Shown here: positions 11,201-20,871 of the stretch, piece by piece | Numbering within the stretch: the stretch's first letter is position 1 | How the letters are laid out: each line of letters begins with the position of its first letter | Assembly: GCA_963922205.1 (NCBI GenBank) | Contig: CAWUHX010000036.1 | Location: forward strand, 248,001-312,000 | Direction of reading: 5' to 3' | Source: Romanomermis culicivorax | Taxonomy: Eukaryota > Nematoda > Enoplea > Mermithida > Mermithidae | DNA: 64,000 nucleotides | Translations under genes and position numbers: made by a program | Notes under the pieces: generated by a model | Seen by the model: only the letters and a program-made list of their open reading frames with translations | What the model was told of the DNA's origin: nothing | Database searches by the model: none

Positions 11201-14200
11201 GGACAGGGGGTGGAATACAATTTGTTTTCCTTCTTGATAACGGAAAGAAAGTTTGAAAAATAGGGTGTAGCCAGGAACTTATTTTAAGCCAACTTATTTT
11301 CACTCCAAAAAATTCCATATAATTTTCAACGAAAAGGAATGTCTCAGAATGTCTTCTTCAACCTATAATATTCAGATATGTGAAATTATTTGCTTAGACG
11401 GAACTTTTTCAAGTTTTCATGTTACTTTTTTGGAATCAAGTGTTTAACTCATGCAAATAAGAAAACAAGCTGCGTACGCGATCGACTATTTTCTCAGATT
11501 CACTGTTGTAGTTAAATGCATGGCCACCACCATACATGCACAGCATAGAAATTCTGCTGGGGGTCAGCCAGGACAGGGGGTGGAATACAATTTGTTTTCC
11601 TTCTTGATAACGGAAAGAAAGTTTGAAAAATAGGGTGTAGCCAGGAACTTATTTTAAGCCAACTTATTTTCACTCCAAAAAATTCCATATAATTTTCAAC
11701 GAAAAGGAATGTCTCAGAATGTCTTCTTCAACCTATAATAGTCAGATATGTGAAATTATTTGCTTAGACGGAACTTTTTAAAGTTTTCATGTTACTTTTT
11801 TGGAATCAAGTGTTTAAAAAATTGTCAAATTGCGGCGTCATTTCCATTTTTATGACGACTTCCTCTTCTATCTTGCTCATTTTGTTTCGTCATCTTCGCA
11901 ATCATTGCTGGAAAAGTCAAATCTGCTGGGGGTCAGCAAGAATCTGCTGGGAGTCAATAAAAATCTGCTGGGGATCAAACCCTACAAACCTCCCACGTGC
12001 ATGTATGATCCTTTGGATATTTTTGTATTACGAAGCTCATTTGAAAATAGATGGAGCATAATATTGCGAAGCTTACTTATAATGCTTCTCAATAGTGGAA
12101 GGTAAACTATAGTCTGTTTTTCGTGAAATGCTTCTACATAATGGAAGTGGAAAGCAAGTAGTATTTCAGATTTTCACGATTTTCTGGTAAACAATATATC
12201 ATATAGAACTGGAAATTTGTGAGCATACTGACCTAACCTTTAACAATTTTTCGAGTGAAAAATTTTACAGTAAGAGCTCCATGTAAACGATTTTGGCGAC
12301 AATATTGATTTGTGTCACTTTTCTTTTTGGAAGCATTTTATAGGAACAGATAATAACTTCCAGTTACGTAGCTAGCAGTAATTAATTTTATTCAAACCCA
12401 GTTTTTCACTTGATCCGCTATTTGTCCAATATTCCTAATTTCTGATCAATTTTGCATACTTTTTAAGCATTCGATTTAGAATGGATTTTTCTGTCGAAAT
12501 TTTTCGGAATAGTATTGTGGTCCGAATAATGTGGATAAAAACCGATTTTGATAACTGTAAATATATACGCCTATTTATGAATCACACTGCATACTGTGTT
12601 ATCAAGTCGCATAGTTTGTATAGATAAGCAGTGTTGAACTAAAATTTAGACGGCCTTCATCTATAGTCGTATCCTAGACTTCTTTACACGAAAATTTCCA
12701 TAAGAGATCTACGCATCGGAAAGTCAGCAATAAGACTTTTTGTACTAGGCGTCACTATAGTCTGTTTTTTATAAAATGCTTCCAAATGCAAAACTGACAC
12801 AAATGAGTAATGTCGTCAAAATCGTTTGCATAAAGGTCTTATCGTAAAATTTTTCACTCGAAAAATTGCAGGTGAGGCCAGTATGTTCACAAATTTTCAG
12901 TCCTATATGGTATACGGTTTACCAGAAAATCGTGAAAATCTGAAATACTACTTGCTTTCTACTTTCATTATTTAGGAGTATTTCAAGAAAAACAGACTAT
13001 AGATACGGGCGAATAAAAATATAAATTTACTGATATCAAATGCTACCTGAGAACTTGACGCTGTGAATTCCATAACAGAAAAGTGGGTTTCTCGGAAGGC
13101 CCTGGGGATTTGCATTCATGTCACATTAAATATATACGTATTTGAGTTTTAGTGTAAAAAGAGCGAATCGCTTGACGTCATCAGGGTACATCCTCCTGTT
13201 AATCAGTAGTAATGGACTATGAAATTACGGATATTTGGTCAACCATAGGAAGGTTTAAACAGAAGTTAGATAGAATAAAAATGTACCTGTTATCTCTGAA
13301 CAAATTGATCAATCAGAATTTAGAATAAAATCACGATCTGATAATATATCGAAACATTGCCTCGCCAACTTTCGATCATTGGATCAAATTTTCAGTGGCG
13401 TCAAAGCGAATGGACCATAAAGAATACGCCTGACGATTTGCAAGATCGCCGCGTAGAAATTACCGGGCCCGTCGACCGCAAAATGGTTATAAACGCCCTT
13501 AATTCCGGCGCCAAAGTTTACATGGCCGACTTCGAGGATTCGACGACGCCCACGTGGCGTAACGTGATCAGCGGCCAGAAAAATCTATCGGACGCCGTTC
13601 GTAATAGGATCGATTTTTACGACGAAAAATCAAAAAAATTGTATTCGTTGAAAAAAGAAGGCCGTGCCGTATTAATGGTCAGGCCCCGAGGTTGGCATTT
13701 GGATGAAAAACATTTCTACGTAGATAACGAGCCCATGTCCGGTTCTTTGTTCGATTTCGGCCTTTTTTTCTACCACAATGCTCAATATTTGAAATCGATT
13801 GGCACGGGACCTTATTTCTATTTGCCCAAATTGCAAAGCTACCACGAAGCTAAACTTTGGGACGATATTTTCAGATACGCCCAAGATAAGGTAAGAATAG
13901 TGTATTTCTGATGAGGGCCACCGGAGTACGAAGATTTTCGACTCATGGTTTAGATATTTTTCAAATGTGCAATACTGTTTGCCAATAGAAACAGTGGATA
14001 CCTTCATTGTGCCCAGTCGCGACAACCTGCTAAGCTTATTTAATGGCGAGGCAAGCGTTCGACAAATTATCCTGAAAACTCCAATGATACCATTGTGACT
14101 AATTATCAACCTCTAATAGTGCGTGAAACACACAGTTCTGAATTCGGCGAAGTTTGAGAGGTTATAATTCCGCGACAGTGTAAGATCAGCCTTTCATTGC

Positions 14201-17200
14201 ATAAAATATTTTTTGATATCAGGTGGTTCTATCAAATGCGACTAGCTACATGTTTATATGTTTTGTGGTTCCTTAGATCAAGTATAGGTCAGCTTTCTTT
14301 TGTTTTGCATGTTTATGCAAATTTCTTTTCAAAGAAGGCCAACGGGGGAAAGCGGTTAGTGTAACATTGCTCCATCTACTGTGAGCCGTAAAATGAATTT
14401 GCAATTTCGGAATTTACATTTGGAAACGTTCCCTAGTTAGATAATTCATGCTAATCTGCCTAATCATTGGTTGCGTAAATTTTCATGAGGCCAGACAGAA
14501 TACAAAACCTACATCACTTTGAATAAAGGCAGGCTCAGACAAAATTAAATCATTTTACTGTAATCGTAGATATCTAAATTGCTGTTCGTTGAGCATCATT
14601 GAATACAAACCCAATGTGCGCATACTGAATCGTTTCAAACTTCTATCCTTATTGTAAAGTCATAAAATTTATAACTCGTCAATGTTGTAGAACATTTGTG
14701 GCCCATATACCTTCTACAGTCACGTGTAAAATTCGACTGCTTTCCTTGAATTGAATGAAAAGAACATCAATTTTTCACATTGATGCACTTTCCAAGAGTT
14801 ATCGCTGTGCTTGAGTTCGAAAGTGGCGCATGTCATGGCGCATTATGTAGGCTGTAAATAATTTCACAGAAACGTTTGGTTTCATAAAAGACATGCCTCC
14901 TGCACGATAGTGAATCGTCCATACTTGTAGGAATAATGGCATTTGTTAGAGACAACACCTGCATTATACAAGATTTGCTTTGACTTTTATCCTAAAAGTT
15001 CATCTTATGTTCAAATTCTGATCTTCTGTTCTCTAAGAAAATCTGTTCAAATCAGATGTTACAGAAAATACGAGTATTGCATTGATGCTCACTTGTTCGC
15101 GTAAGGAAATCAATCTAGCTCACACAAACCTATAGTGGTCGTGGTTCATTCTCTGTAATTCTTACCCATTTACCCAATTTTTTCAAAACAACGTAATTTG
15201 TTGGAATGCAGCGAAATCTTCTGCAGGCTTGTATGAATACTGCTCAGTGATTTGTGCTTTTCCTGTTGCTGAAATCTGACGTAGATTTCATTACGCAAAC
15301 CTTCGAGGAAATTTAATAGTAAAAGTCCCCATAGGAAAACAGATGGCGATGTATTACTTGTCGCCGTACATGTTCTTGGGGGATTTGTTGGAGATCCTGA
15401 CTCCGGGAAGAATCCTGGCTGACGCCCAGATTTTTCCTTTTTTGGGATTTTTATACCATAAAATGTAGAAGTAGACTATTTCTAAAATAAATATTACAAA
15501 TCCAATATATTGGGCATAAAATAAATATGATTTTAAAACAGTACAGTACTCTTTGGCGGCTTGAACGTAAAACGGAACTGAGGGAGCAGAGTGGGAAACA
15601 TCCAAAAACGGTTTTAAAACATTCTGATCGATTTTTACTGAAATCTTACGAGCACTCTTGAAAAAATTTTGGTCTGACTCCACAGAATTCCTATACTGTA
15701 CGTGTATGGATGATACAATGAATTATTTGGAGGTGATTTTATGCGCCCAAAAAATTCGTGATTGTCTCGAGCTTGGAATCATCCTCCTTGCAACTGGGAC
15801 CTGATGCACGGCAAAAAGTTCGATTTTGATAATCCATTACGTAGAAAACTTTCCGTCGTTGAAATAATTGACGAGGTTCTTTTTGACATCGTAATTTTTA
15901 CAAAAAAAAATCAAGCTGATTATAGTCTGTTTTTTATAAAATGCTTCCAAATAGAAAAGTGACGCAAATCAATACTGTCGTCAAAATCGTTTACATAGAG
16001 CTCTTACTGTAAAACTTTTCACTCGAAAAATTGTTAAAAGTTAGTTAGTATGCTCACAAATTTCCAGCCCTATATGATATATTGTTTATCAGCAAATCGT
16101 GAAAATCTAAAATACTACTTGCTTTTCACTTTCATTATTTAGAAGCATTTCAAGAAAAACAGATTATAGTGTAACATTGTTCAAGCTGCTGTAGACTACG
16201 GAATGCAGTATAACATGGGTCATTTCACGGTTGTTGCTTGGATAATCAGGTAAAGGAAAGACACCACGTTAGCTCAGGGCTATATATCGATATCGTATTG
16301 AGAAATTTTTTGTTCTTGAATACATTACCGGTCTTTCAGTGGGTTGATTATTCCTACTTGTAGCTCAATATGCCCATCGGTACCATTAAAGCCACAGTTT
16401 TGATCGAACATATGCTGGCCACTTTTGAGTGCGACGAAATTTTACACTCTCTTAAAGACCACATCGTCGGATTGAATTGCGGCCGTTGGGACTACATTTT
16501 TAGTTATATCAAAACTTTCCGCAATCACCGCGAATTTTTGCTGCCCGATCGCTCTCAAGTAAGGTCATATATGTCATGATCAAATTTTATATTTGATCAT
16601 GTGTTTTGGTTTTTTTAATTTAGTGTGTTTAGAAATGAACGACAGGCTTTCAGTTAGATTTTTATTAGGATTGTAAATAATTGAGTATCTTCTGAGAAGA
16701 TGCGTGCGAGAAAATGAATAAATCTTATGCCACAGCTTTTCATTCACAAGTTTCCACTTATAAATGGGGTTATAATAATGACTAAAGGTTTGGATCAACT
16801 TTTACTAAAACTGATTCTATTTTGATCCTTACAGGTTACCTTGATCCTTACAGGTTACCTTGATCCTTACAGGTTACCATGACAGTACCTTTTATGAGAG
16901 CCTACGCCAAGCTCGTCGTTCAAACTTGCCACAAAAGGAGAGCCCACGCCATGGGTGGTATGGCGGCCAATATACCCCTCAAGAACGACGAAAAAGCCAA
17001 TAAAATAGCTTTGGATTTGGTTCGAGCGGACAAAGAACGAGAGCTGAGCGATGGTCACGACGGCACCTGGGTGGCTCATCCGGGGCTAGTACCTTTGGCT
17101 ACTGAAGTTTTTGAAAAAATGAAAGGAGCCAACCAGGTATGTATACTTTTTTGGAATACGCGTCACAGAAAGAATTGTCAAATGAGAAGATTTTGCTATT

Positions 17201-18672
17201 AATTGCATCAATTGAGCTTTCTGCAGTTAAAATTCTAACTCAAAGTTGTACTCAACTTGCAAGCCACATTACGAAATCGACAAAAATCAATCTTCACTAT
17301 GTAAATTTTAACTCGTTCTCCAGGTCCATAAATTGATCCCCGATTACACTTGCTCGGCCAGCCATTTGATCGCCTGCCCGGAAGGTTTACGAACGGCCGT
17401 TGGCCTGCGCCGCGTCATCAGCGTAAGCCTCGGCTATTTGGAGGCCTGGTTACGCGGCACCGGTTGCGTCCCTCTCTTCAATTTAATGGAGGACGCGGCA
17501 ACAGCTGAAATCAGCAGAGCCCAAATTTGGCAATGGTTGCGTCACAATGTAGGTGATATCATGATAAAAGCTCCTTTGCAGTGATTATTTCTATACTCAA
17601 ATCACGTTAGGGAGGAAATGCAACCATCATTTTCAATTTTCGCATTTTTCATTGTTTTTTATTTAATTTTGTACCGTTTGTTTTTCACTATCAGAAATTT
17701 CCTAAAATTGTTGACCGGAAAATCCTTGTACATGTTTCGAGTTTCGATTCCGACTCAGATTTTTCCTATACAGTACCGAAACATAATCTATGCTTGCCGG
17801 TTTCATAGACATGCCCCTAGGAAGCGCGAGAAAAATACTAATCGATACACTGCATGAAACTGAAAGATTTTGAGTCATTGTTCATCAACTTTTGTGTCAA
17901 AACTGTGTGTAAAAATGTCTGCGAAAACGCTGAAAGCTTTTGATACTGTCAAATTTAAGGTGTTTCATCAAGCTGGCCATCGTGAAAATCTGACCGTTCT
18001 AATAAATCTAATTGTAAAATTCTAGATCAAAAGTTTCTTGCTAAGCTACTACATGTTTCCAAATTCGCAAACCAACAGACTAACAGATAAAGAACTATGA
18101 ATTGAGATTTCAAAAAAATCGTCACCTAAAATTGATGACTACAGAAGGAGGATCAGGTTCTATAGTTCTTTCCCGTCAATATTTATATTATCTAAATTCG
18201 AACGTCAGGATAATTTTAAAAATGTCATTTTTCCCAAAATTGTTTTTGAAACACTTGCTATAGGGTAACTGCAGTAGTTAAATTTGATCTATCTGACGGC
18301 TGATCAGTCACTAAACTCACGTTTTTTGAGATATAAAGCATTTGCATCAAAAACAATGTTTTATGGCGAATAACAGAATACGATTAGTGTAAAATGATTT
18401 TAATCCAAGAGTCATGCGCTTGGAAAACACATCGTGCGTTCCTGAGATGAAATGTTTTTTTGCAGGCTAAATTGAGCGACGGACGCCCTGTAACATTGGA
18501 ATTGGTTAAAGAAATTGTCGAAGAAGAGAAAGCCAAATGGTTGAAAGAAATGCCCCAATCGCCCAGCTTGGACGAGGCGGCCGATCTTCTACTCGAGATG
18601 GTCTCGGCGCCCGAAATGCCCGATTTTTTGACCCTGTCGGCCTACGATAGAATAATTCAAAAGGGCGAATAA
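1965..18672 (+). CDS. icl-1: Bifunctional glyoxylate-cycle protein: isocitrate lyase fused to malate synthase (11 exons, whole gene span)
   Basis: Eleven exons join in phase into 3,042 nt (1,013 codons plus stop), close to the roughly 970 residues of the C. elegans fused enzyme. Residues 1 to about 430 are isocitrate lyase, with the KKCGH catalytic signature (Cys about 186) and 'NCSPSFNW'. A Gln/Ala/Thr-rich linker (about 425-460) leads to malate synthase, which shows the 'ADFED' acidic motif (about 596-600), 'RPRGWHL', 'GLNCGRWDY' (about 753-761) and '[11 protein letters not shown]' with the catalytic Asp about 927. The lyase half splits isocitrate into glyoxylate and succinate; the synthase half condenses glyoxylate with acetyl-CoA to malate. 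No C-terminal SKL-type peroxisomal signal is present (ends Lys-Gly-Glu). All introns are GT-AG. The start at 1965 is chosen from the promoter position and homology; an in-frame ATG at 1866 would add a hydrophobic leader. Exon codons are GC-richer than the introns. Confidence 0.93.
2427..2502. repeat. Small palindrome in intron 1
   Basis: The 13-mer aagcccaattcag (2427-2439) is repeated inverted at 2490-2502. Between and before them are copies of 'tcggcgac'. It can form a 76-nt hairpin and looks like a tiny foldback repeat in intron 1. Confidence 0.5.
2802..3059 (+). mobile_element. hAT-like MITE family R1, copy 1 (intron 1)
   Basis: 258 bp, flanked by a perfect 8-bp duplication gtcgtgtc (2794-2801 and 3060-3067). 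Imperfect terminal repeats of the form CAGACGTGCAC run inward from both ends. The sequence aligns over its length with 23498-23755 and with the complement of 55414-55638. There is no coding capacity. Confidence 0.75.
4763..5017 (+). CDS. icl-1: Exon 2 of fused ICL-MS: lyase barrel
   Basis: Acceptor 'tctttcag', donor GTGAGT. Encodes '[11 protein letters not shown]', 'YPDQSLYP' and '[11 protein letters not shown]', the metal and substrate-binding part of isocitrate lyase. Phase 1 at both ends. Confidence 0.92.
5138..5327 (+). mobile_element. Degenerate copy of the 'tatagtctg' MITE (intron 2)
   Basis: Starts 'tactttgttttttataaatg' and ends 'gcgtttcaagaaaagcagat', matching the two ends of the better-preserved copies at 12.1, 12.75 and 15.9 kb, but shortened and diverged. 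Confidence 0.45.
6675..7002 (+). CDS. icl-1: Exon 3 of fused ICL-MS: catalytic KKCGH loop
   Basis: Acceptor 'ttttacag', donor GTAGGC. Encodes '[18 protein letters not shown]', the isocitrate lyase signature with the catalytic cysteine, then 'VARTDAESA' and 'DERDH'. It ends on TG of a Trp codon completed by exon 4. Confidence 0.92.
7358..7668 (+). CDS. icl-1: Exon 4 of fused ICL-MS: lyase active-site strand
   Basis: Acceptor 'tctttaag', donor GTAAGT. Encodes 'WETSTPDL', 'YNCSPSFNW' and '[14 protein letters not shown]', followed by 'TLAGFHSLN'. Joins phase 2 to exon 3 and phase 1 to exon 5. Confidence 0.92.
7943..8148 (+). CDS. icl-1: Exon 5 of fused ICL-MS: end of lyase and inter-domain linker
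   Basis: Acceptor 'attccag', donor GTGAGA. Encodes '[13 protein letters not shown]', the last conserved lyase block, then a Gln/Ser/Thr/Ala-rich stretch that is the probable linker between the two enzymes. Confidence 0.88.
8493..8564. repeat. 36-bp tandem duplication in intron 5
   Basis: Two adjacent copies of a 36-bp unit beginning 'atagctggtgtggtggaata' (8493 and 8529) differ at one base. No function is apparent. Confidence 0.8.
8890..9150. mobile_element. Strongly decayed 'tatagtctg' MITE (intron 5)
   Basis: Internal landmarks of the family are recognisable in order: 'cgaatgctt', 'ttttcatgattttctgctga', 'aactgaaaatttgtgagcat', 'gtataaacgatttt', 'agcattttataaaaa'. The termini are eroded. 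Confidence 0.4.
9178..9737. mobile_element. 560-bp non-autonomous DNA transposon with long perfect termini (intron 5)
   Basis: 23 bp beginning 'ggggtattagtatag' at 9178-9200 recur as an exact inverse at 9715-9737. The interior is GC-richer than the intron and has no open frame. A target duplication is not clear (at most a 2-bp GT). The superfamily is undetermined. Confidence 0.65.
10218..10511 (+). CDS. icl-1: Exon 6 of fused ICL-MS: malate synthase N-terminus
   Basis: Acceptor 'ctcttttcag'. Encodes the start of the synthase half, including '[24 protein letters not shown]' in two blocks and '[14 protein letters not shown]'. The donor is GTTCGA, an imperfect but GT-beginning site; it is chosen because it joins exon 7 in phase 0 and the next in-frame stop is only two codons on. 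Confidence 0.85.
11078..11816. repeat. 370-bp tandem duplication in intron 6
   Basis: The segment starting 'ctcatgcaaataagaaaaca' at 11079 repeats from 11449 with period 370 and only a few substitutions. Each copy includes 'ttctgctggggg' followed by 'agccaggacagggggtggaa'. Short related pieces with 'atctgctgggg' follow three times at 11920-11975. Confidence 0.85.
12106..12355 (-). mobile_element. 'tatagtctg' MITE, inverted copy (intron 6)
   Basis: About 250 bp with ends 'ctatagtctgttttt' and the complement-like 'aggaacagataata'. It is the reverse complement of the copy at 12754-13003 along its length. Non-coding. Confidence 0.7.
12754..13003 (+). mobile_element. 'tatagtctg' MITE, intact copy (intron 6)
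   Basis: Begins 'actatagtctgttttttata' and ends 'tttcaagaaaaacagactat', giving imperfect terminal inverted repeats of about 15-25 bp. About 250 bp, non-coding. Together with the opposite copy 400 bp upstream it makes a long inverted repeat. Confidence 0.75.
13396..13890 (+). CDS. icl-1: Exon 7 of fused ICL-MS: malate synthase core
   Basis: Acceptor 'attttcag', donor GTAAGA, 165 codons, phase 0 at both ends. Contains 'DRRVEITGP', '[10 protein letters not shown]', the acidic 'ADFED' motif, the catalytic-Arg block 'RPRGWHL' and '[18 protein letters not shown]'. Confidence 0.93.
15919..16169 (+). mobile_element. 'tatagtctg' MITE, copy in intron 7
   Basis: Same family and orientation as 12754-13003: starts 'attatagtctgttttttata', ends 'caagaaaaacagattatagt', and the interior landmarks ('gtcgtcaaaatcgttt', 'ttttcactcgaaaaatt') are in order. 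Confidence 0.75.
16364..16558 (+). CDS. icl-1: Exon 8 of fused ICL-MS: malate synthase metal/glyoxylate site
   Basis: Acceptor 'acttgtag', donor GTAAGG, 65 codons in phase 0. Encodes '[12 protein letters not shown]' and '[15 protein letters not shown]', two malate synthase hallmarks; the Glu of the first and Asp of the second normally help bind magnesium. Confidence 0.92.
16822..16878 (+). repeat. Three tandem copies of a 3' splice site
   Basis: The 19-mer ttgatccttacaggttacc occurs three times head to tail (16822, 16841, 16860) and then runs into exon 9. Each copy holds CAG plus the first six exon bases. Use of the first or second AG would add 38 or 19 nt and shift the frame. Confidence 0.9.
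16873..17136 (+). CDS. icl-1: Exon 9 of fused ICL-MS, behind a triplicated 3' splice site
   Basis: Encodes '[11 protein letters not shown]', '[12 protein letters not shown]', 'IPLKND' and '[10 protein letters not shown]', canonical synthase blocks. Three tandem 19-bp copies of the acceptor and first exon bases precede it; only the third AG (16871-16872) keeps the reading frame. Donor GTATGT. Confidence 0.9.
17324..17548 (+). CDS. icl-1: Exon 10 of fused ICL-MS: catalytic Asp of malate synthase
   Basis: Acceptor 'ttctccag', donor GTAGGT, 75 codons in phase 0. Encodes '[21 protein letters not shown]' in the helical C-domain and '[18 protein letters not shown]' with the catalytic aspartate. Confidence 0.92.
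18466..18672 (+). CDS. icl-1: Exon 11 of fused ICL-MS: C-terminus and stop
   Basis: Acceptor 'ttttttgcag'; 68 codons plus TAA. Encodes the terminal synthase helices ('[12 protein letters not shown]', '[10 protein letters not shown]') and ends Gln-Lys-Gly-Glu with no peroxisomal tripeptide. The stop codon overlaps an AATAAA. Confidence 0.9.
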   Translation, partial: AKLSDGRPVTLELVKEIVEEEKAKWLKEMPQSPSLDEAADLLLEMVSAPEMPDFLTLSAYDRIIQKGE

Positions 18673-18673
18673 A
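18668..18673 (+). terminator. Candidate polyadenylation signal AATAAA overlapping the stop codon
   Basis: AATAAA spans 18668-18673 and contains the TAA stop (18670-18672). If used, the 3' UTR would be only about 10-30 nt. No equally good hexamer was noticed in the next 100 bases. Confidence 0.4.
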
Positions 18674-19581
18674 TGTTATGTTTGTACGGTCTTTAATTTT
18701 GTTCTCACTTAACTTCATGTAGCCACGTAACCTTAAATGGCGCCTCATGCCGACTATTCATCTCTCGGTGGAGGCGTCGCAGTTTTCTCCATGCTATGTT
18801 AGGTTTTGCAACGCACATGAATGAAATGTAATTTTGAGTATTGAAACGTTTCGTTCGTCTATACATTCTTTCATGTTCAGTTTTCTTACTGTATTCATAG
18901 TATATTTTGTAGATAAAATATGTAAATTTAAAAAAGCTTGACTACTTCAATTTTAGGTATTCGAATGGATTCATTGCAGAGGATTCCGATATGTCATGCA
19001 TGTGCTTGGGGAAGTGCGTCAAAAATTCACCGTCAGTCGTGTCTCACCGCTATTGAGCGAAACTGAAAATAGCGAGACTCAAAACAGCGATTCTCAAAGC
19101 AGCAAAGTCTCAAAACCGAAGTCTCAGAACAAATTCTCAAAATAGCGAATTTTCAAAAAAGTTATCTTTAGAATGGAAAAATGGAGATTGGGCCGGGTAG
19201 ACGTTTGGATGCATGGCCTATTTGGTCCTCCATTTCGATCGTCACGCATTTTGGCACCAATCGACAGATTTCTGACACTATAGCTCCATACTAGCATGTG
19301 TTTTCAGGACATTACAGCTTTTTATTCTGGTTTATTTATTATTGCCATATCTACATGCATGTTTATTGTTTATTTTTTGCTTTATTGACTGATTCCCTTT
19401 TATATTCTTATTTCGAGCCACTTTTTGTGTAATTTTTTCAGGTCGTGTACTTCTTTTGTACTTTTTACCTACTTCAACATTATTTTACGTTTTGTTCCTT
19501 ACTATTTGTATTTTGTTCTGCCCTTACTACTTACTTATTTTATTCATTTCCTTTTATTTGCTTATTTCATTTTGTTATATT
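18674..19581. other. Spacer after the glyoxylate gene
   Basis: No gene recognised. 19050-19150 has a degenerate repetition of 'agcgagactcaaaa' / 'agcgattctcaaa' type units; 19320-19580 is T-rich low-complexity sequence just before the solo LTR. Confidence 0.4.
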
Positions 19582-20484
19582 TGTAACATACCTGCTAACG
19601 CAGTACTGTAAATATATAGCATACTGTATGTGATAGTCATTATATTATTTCATTTTCATAATTTATCGTCTCAAGGGTGTCTGGGATTTACACCCAAACA
19701 TTCCTGTAAAATTACGTGAAGTACTTTATTTTGATCCTTCCACACCCTGGTAGCCGCTATTGACCCAATTAAGACGCCCCAATTAATTTGCACAACGGCA
19801 GCTGGTCCCCTAGAACCTACACTAAAATACACATTCCACAGCTACCAAAATTCCTCACAAAAATCGTAAACAACACCTGCACACAGTAAAAAGTAGAAGC
19901 CTTGCCAGACAGTAGTCTCAAGTGCAATGGTAGTGATGGTCCCACAAAACATGTGTACACAGAGGAAATAGATACAGAGGCATGCACAGAAGCACAGAGG
20001 TGTGGCTAAGCCCACCGTAGGAAGCAAGCACAGAGAAGACACGGAAAGCATACCGTACTAGGTAAGCATTGGAGGGCGTGACCAAATTAGCGAGAATAGC
20101 GAAGCAGGAAGCGGCGATTGGGGGAGAAGATGGACAGAAGCAAGACCTCCCGGGACGCCCAGGGAGTGGCCAAAGAAGCCGTATTTAAAGAGAAGCAAAG
20201 CATGATTTAGTTAGTTCCTACCAAATTTAGATTTTGAAAGCCGTTTTATTTGTAAGCACCGCGATTTTTATTTGCAAGCCATTTGTTATACAAAAGCAGT
20301 TAAACCGAATCCGTTTTTTGTTTGTAAACCAGCCACGTATTTCCTTGTTGTTGTCGATGACTGAAGCAGCCGACGATTGTCCTTTTGCATTGTATTACCA
20401 TTGCCCTGTACCCCACCCTGTAGCCTACCGTAAATGCCATCCATTTTAGGATAAAGTAAAGTACTTCTCAAACTGGTCATTACA
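19582..20484 (+). mobile_element. Solo LTR of Gypsy-B family
   Basis: 903 bp from TGTAACATAC to CTGGTCATTACA, flanked by the 4-bp duplication TATT (19578-19581, 20485-20488). It is the diverged reverse complement of the LTR at 60486-61393; shared landmarks include 'ttatcgtctcaagggtgtct', 'aagtactttattttgat' and 'gggagtggccaaa'. No internal sequence remains, so the element was lost by LTR-LTR recombination. Confidence 0.9.
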
Positions 20485-20740
20485 TATTCATTTCATTTCA
20501 TTAATTAAATTTTTGGAAATTAAGCTCCATACAAAACAATTTCAATCGAGAATCCATATAATTTTACATACTGTCACGAGGAGTGACAAAAATGTAAAGT
20601 TATGAAAAATTATGTACTGTACATTTTCTGCAAATTCTACCATGTTTCCCCCCAAAAATTCCGGTTAAAACCTGTTTTTGTACAGCTATTTTTCGTTTGT
20701 TGAAATTACAAATTTTATGCACTCAAACACCTTTTTATTG

Positions 20741-20871
20741 TAATTATGCACACTTCAACGGAAACAGTGGTGACATCCCAAAAAACACTAATTACGGACA
20801 CTTGCGTAATTATGCACACTTCAACGGAAACAGTGGCGACATCTCAAAAACACTAATTACAGACACTTGGG
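20741..20871. repeat. 66-bp tandem duplication
   Basis: Two copies of a unit starting 'taattatgcacacttcaacg' (20741 and 20807) with a few differences. No coding role. Confidence 0.8.

Noticed and set aside
15354..15683. Minus-strand 109-codon ORF with a hydrophobic segment in intron 7
   Set aside because: Its downstream half overlaps a motif ('cctggctgacgcccagatt') repeated in other introns; no family recognised.
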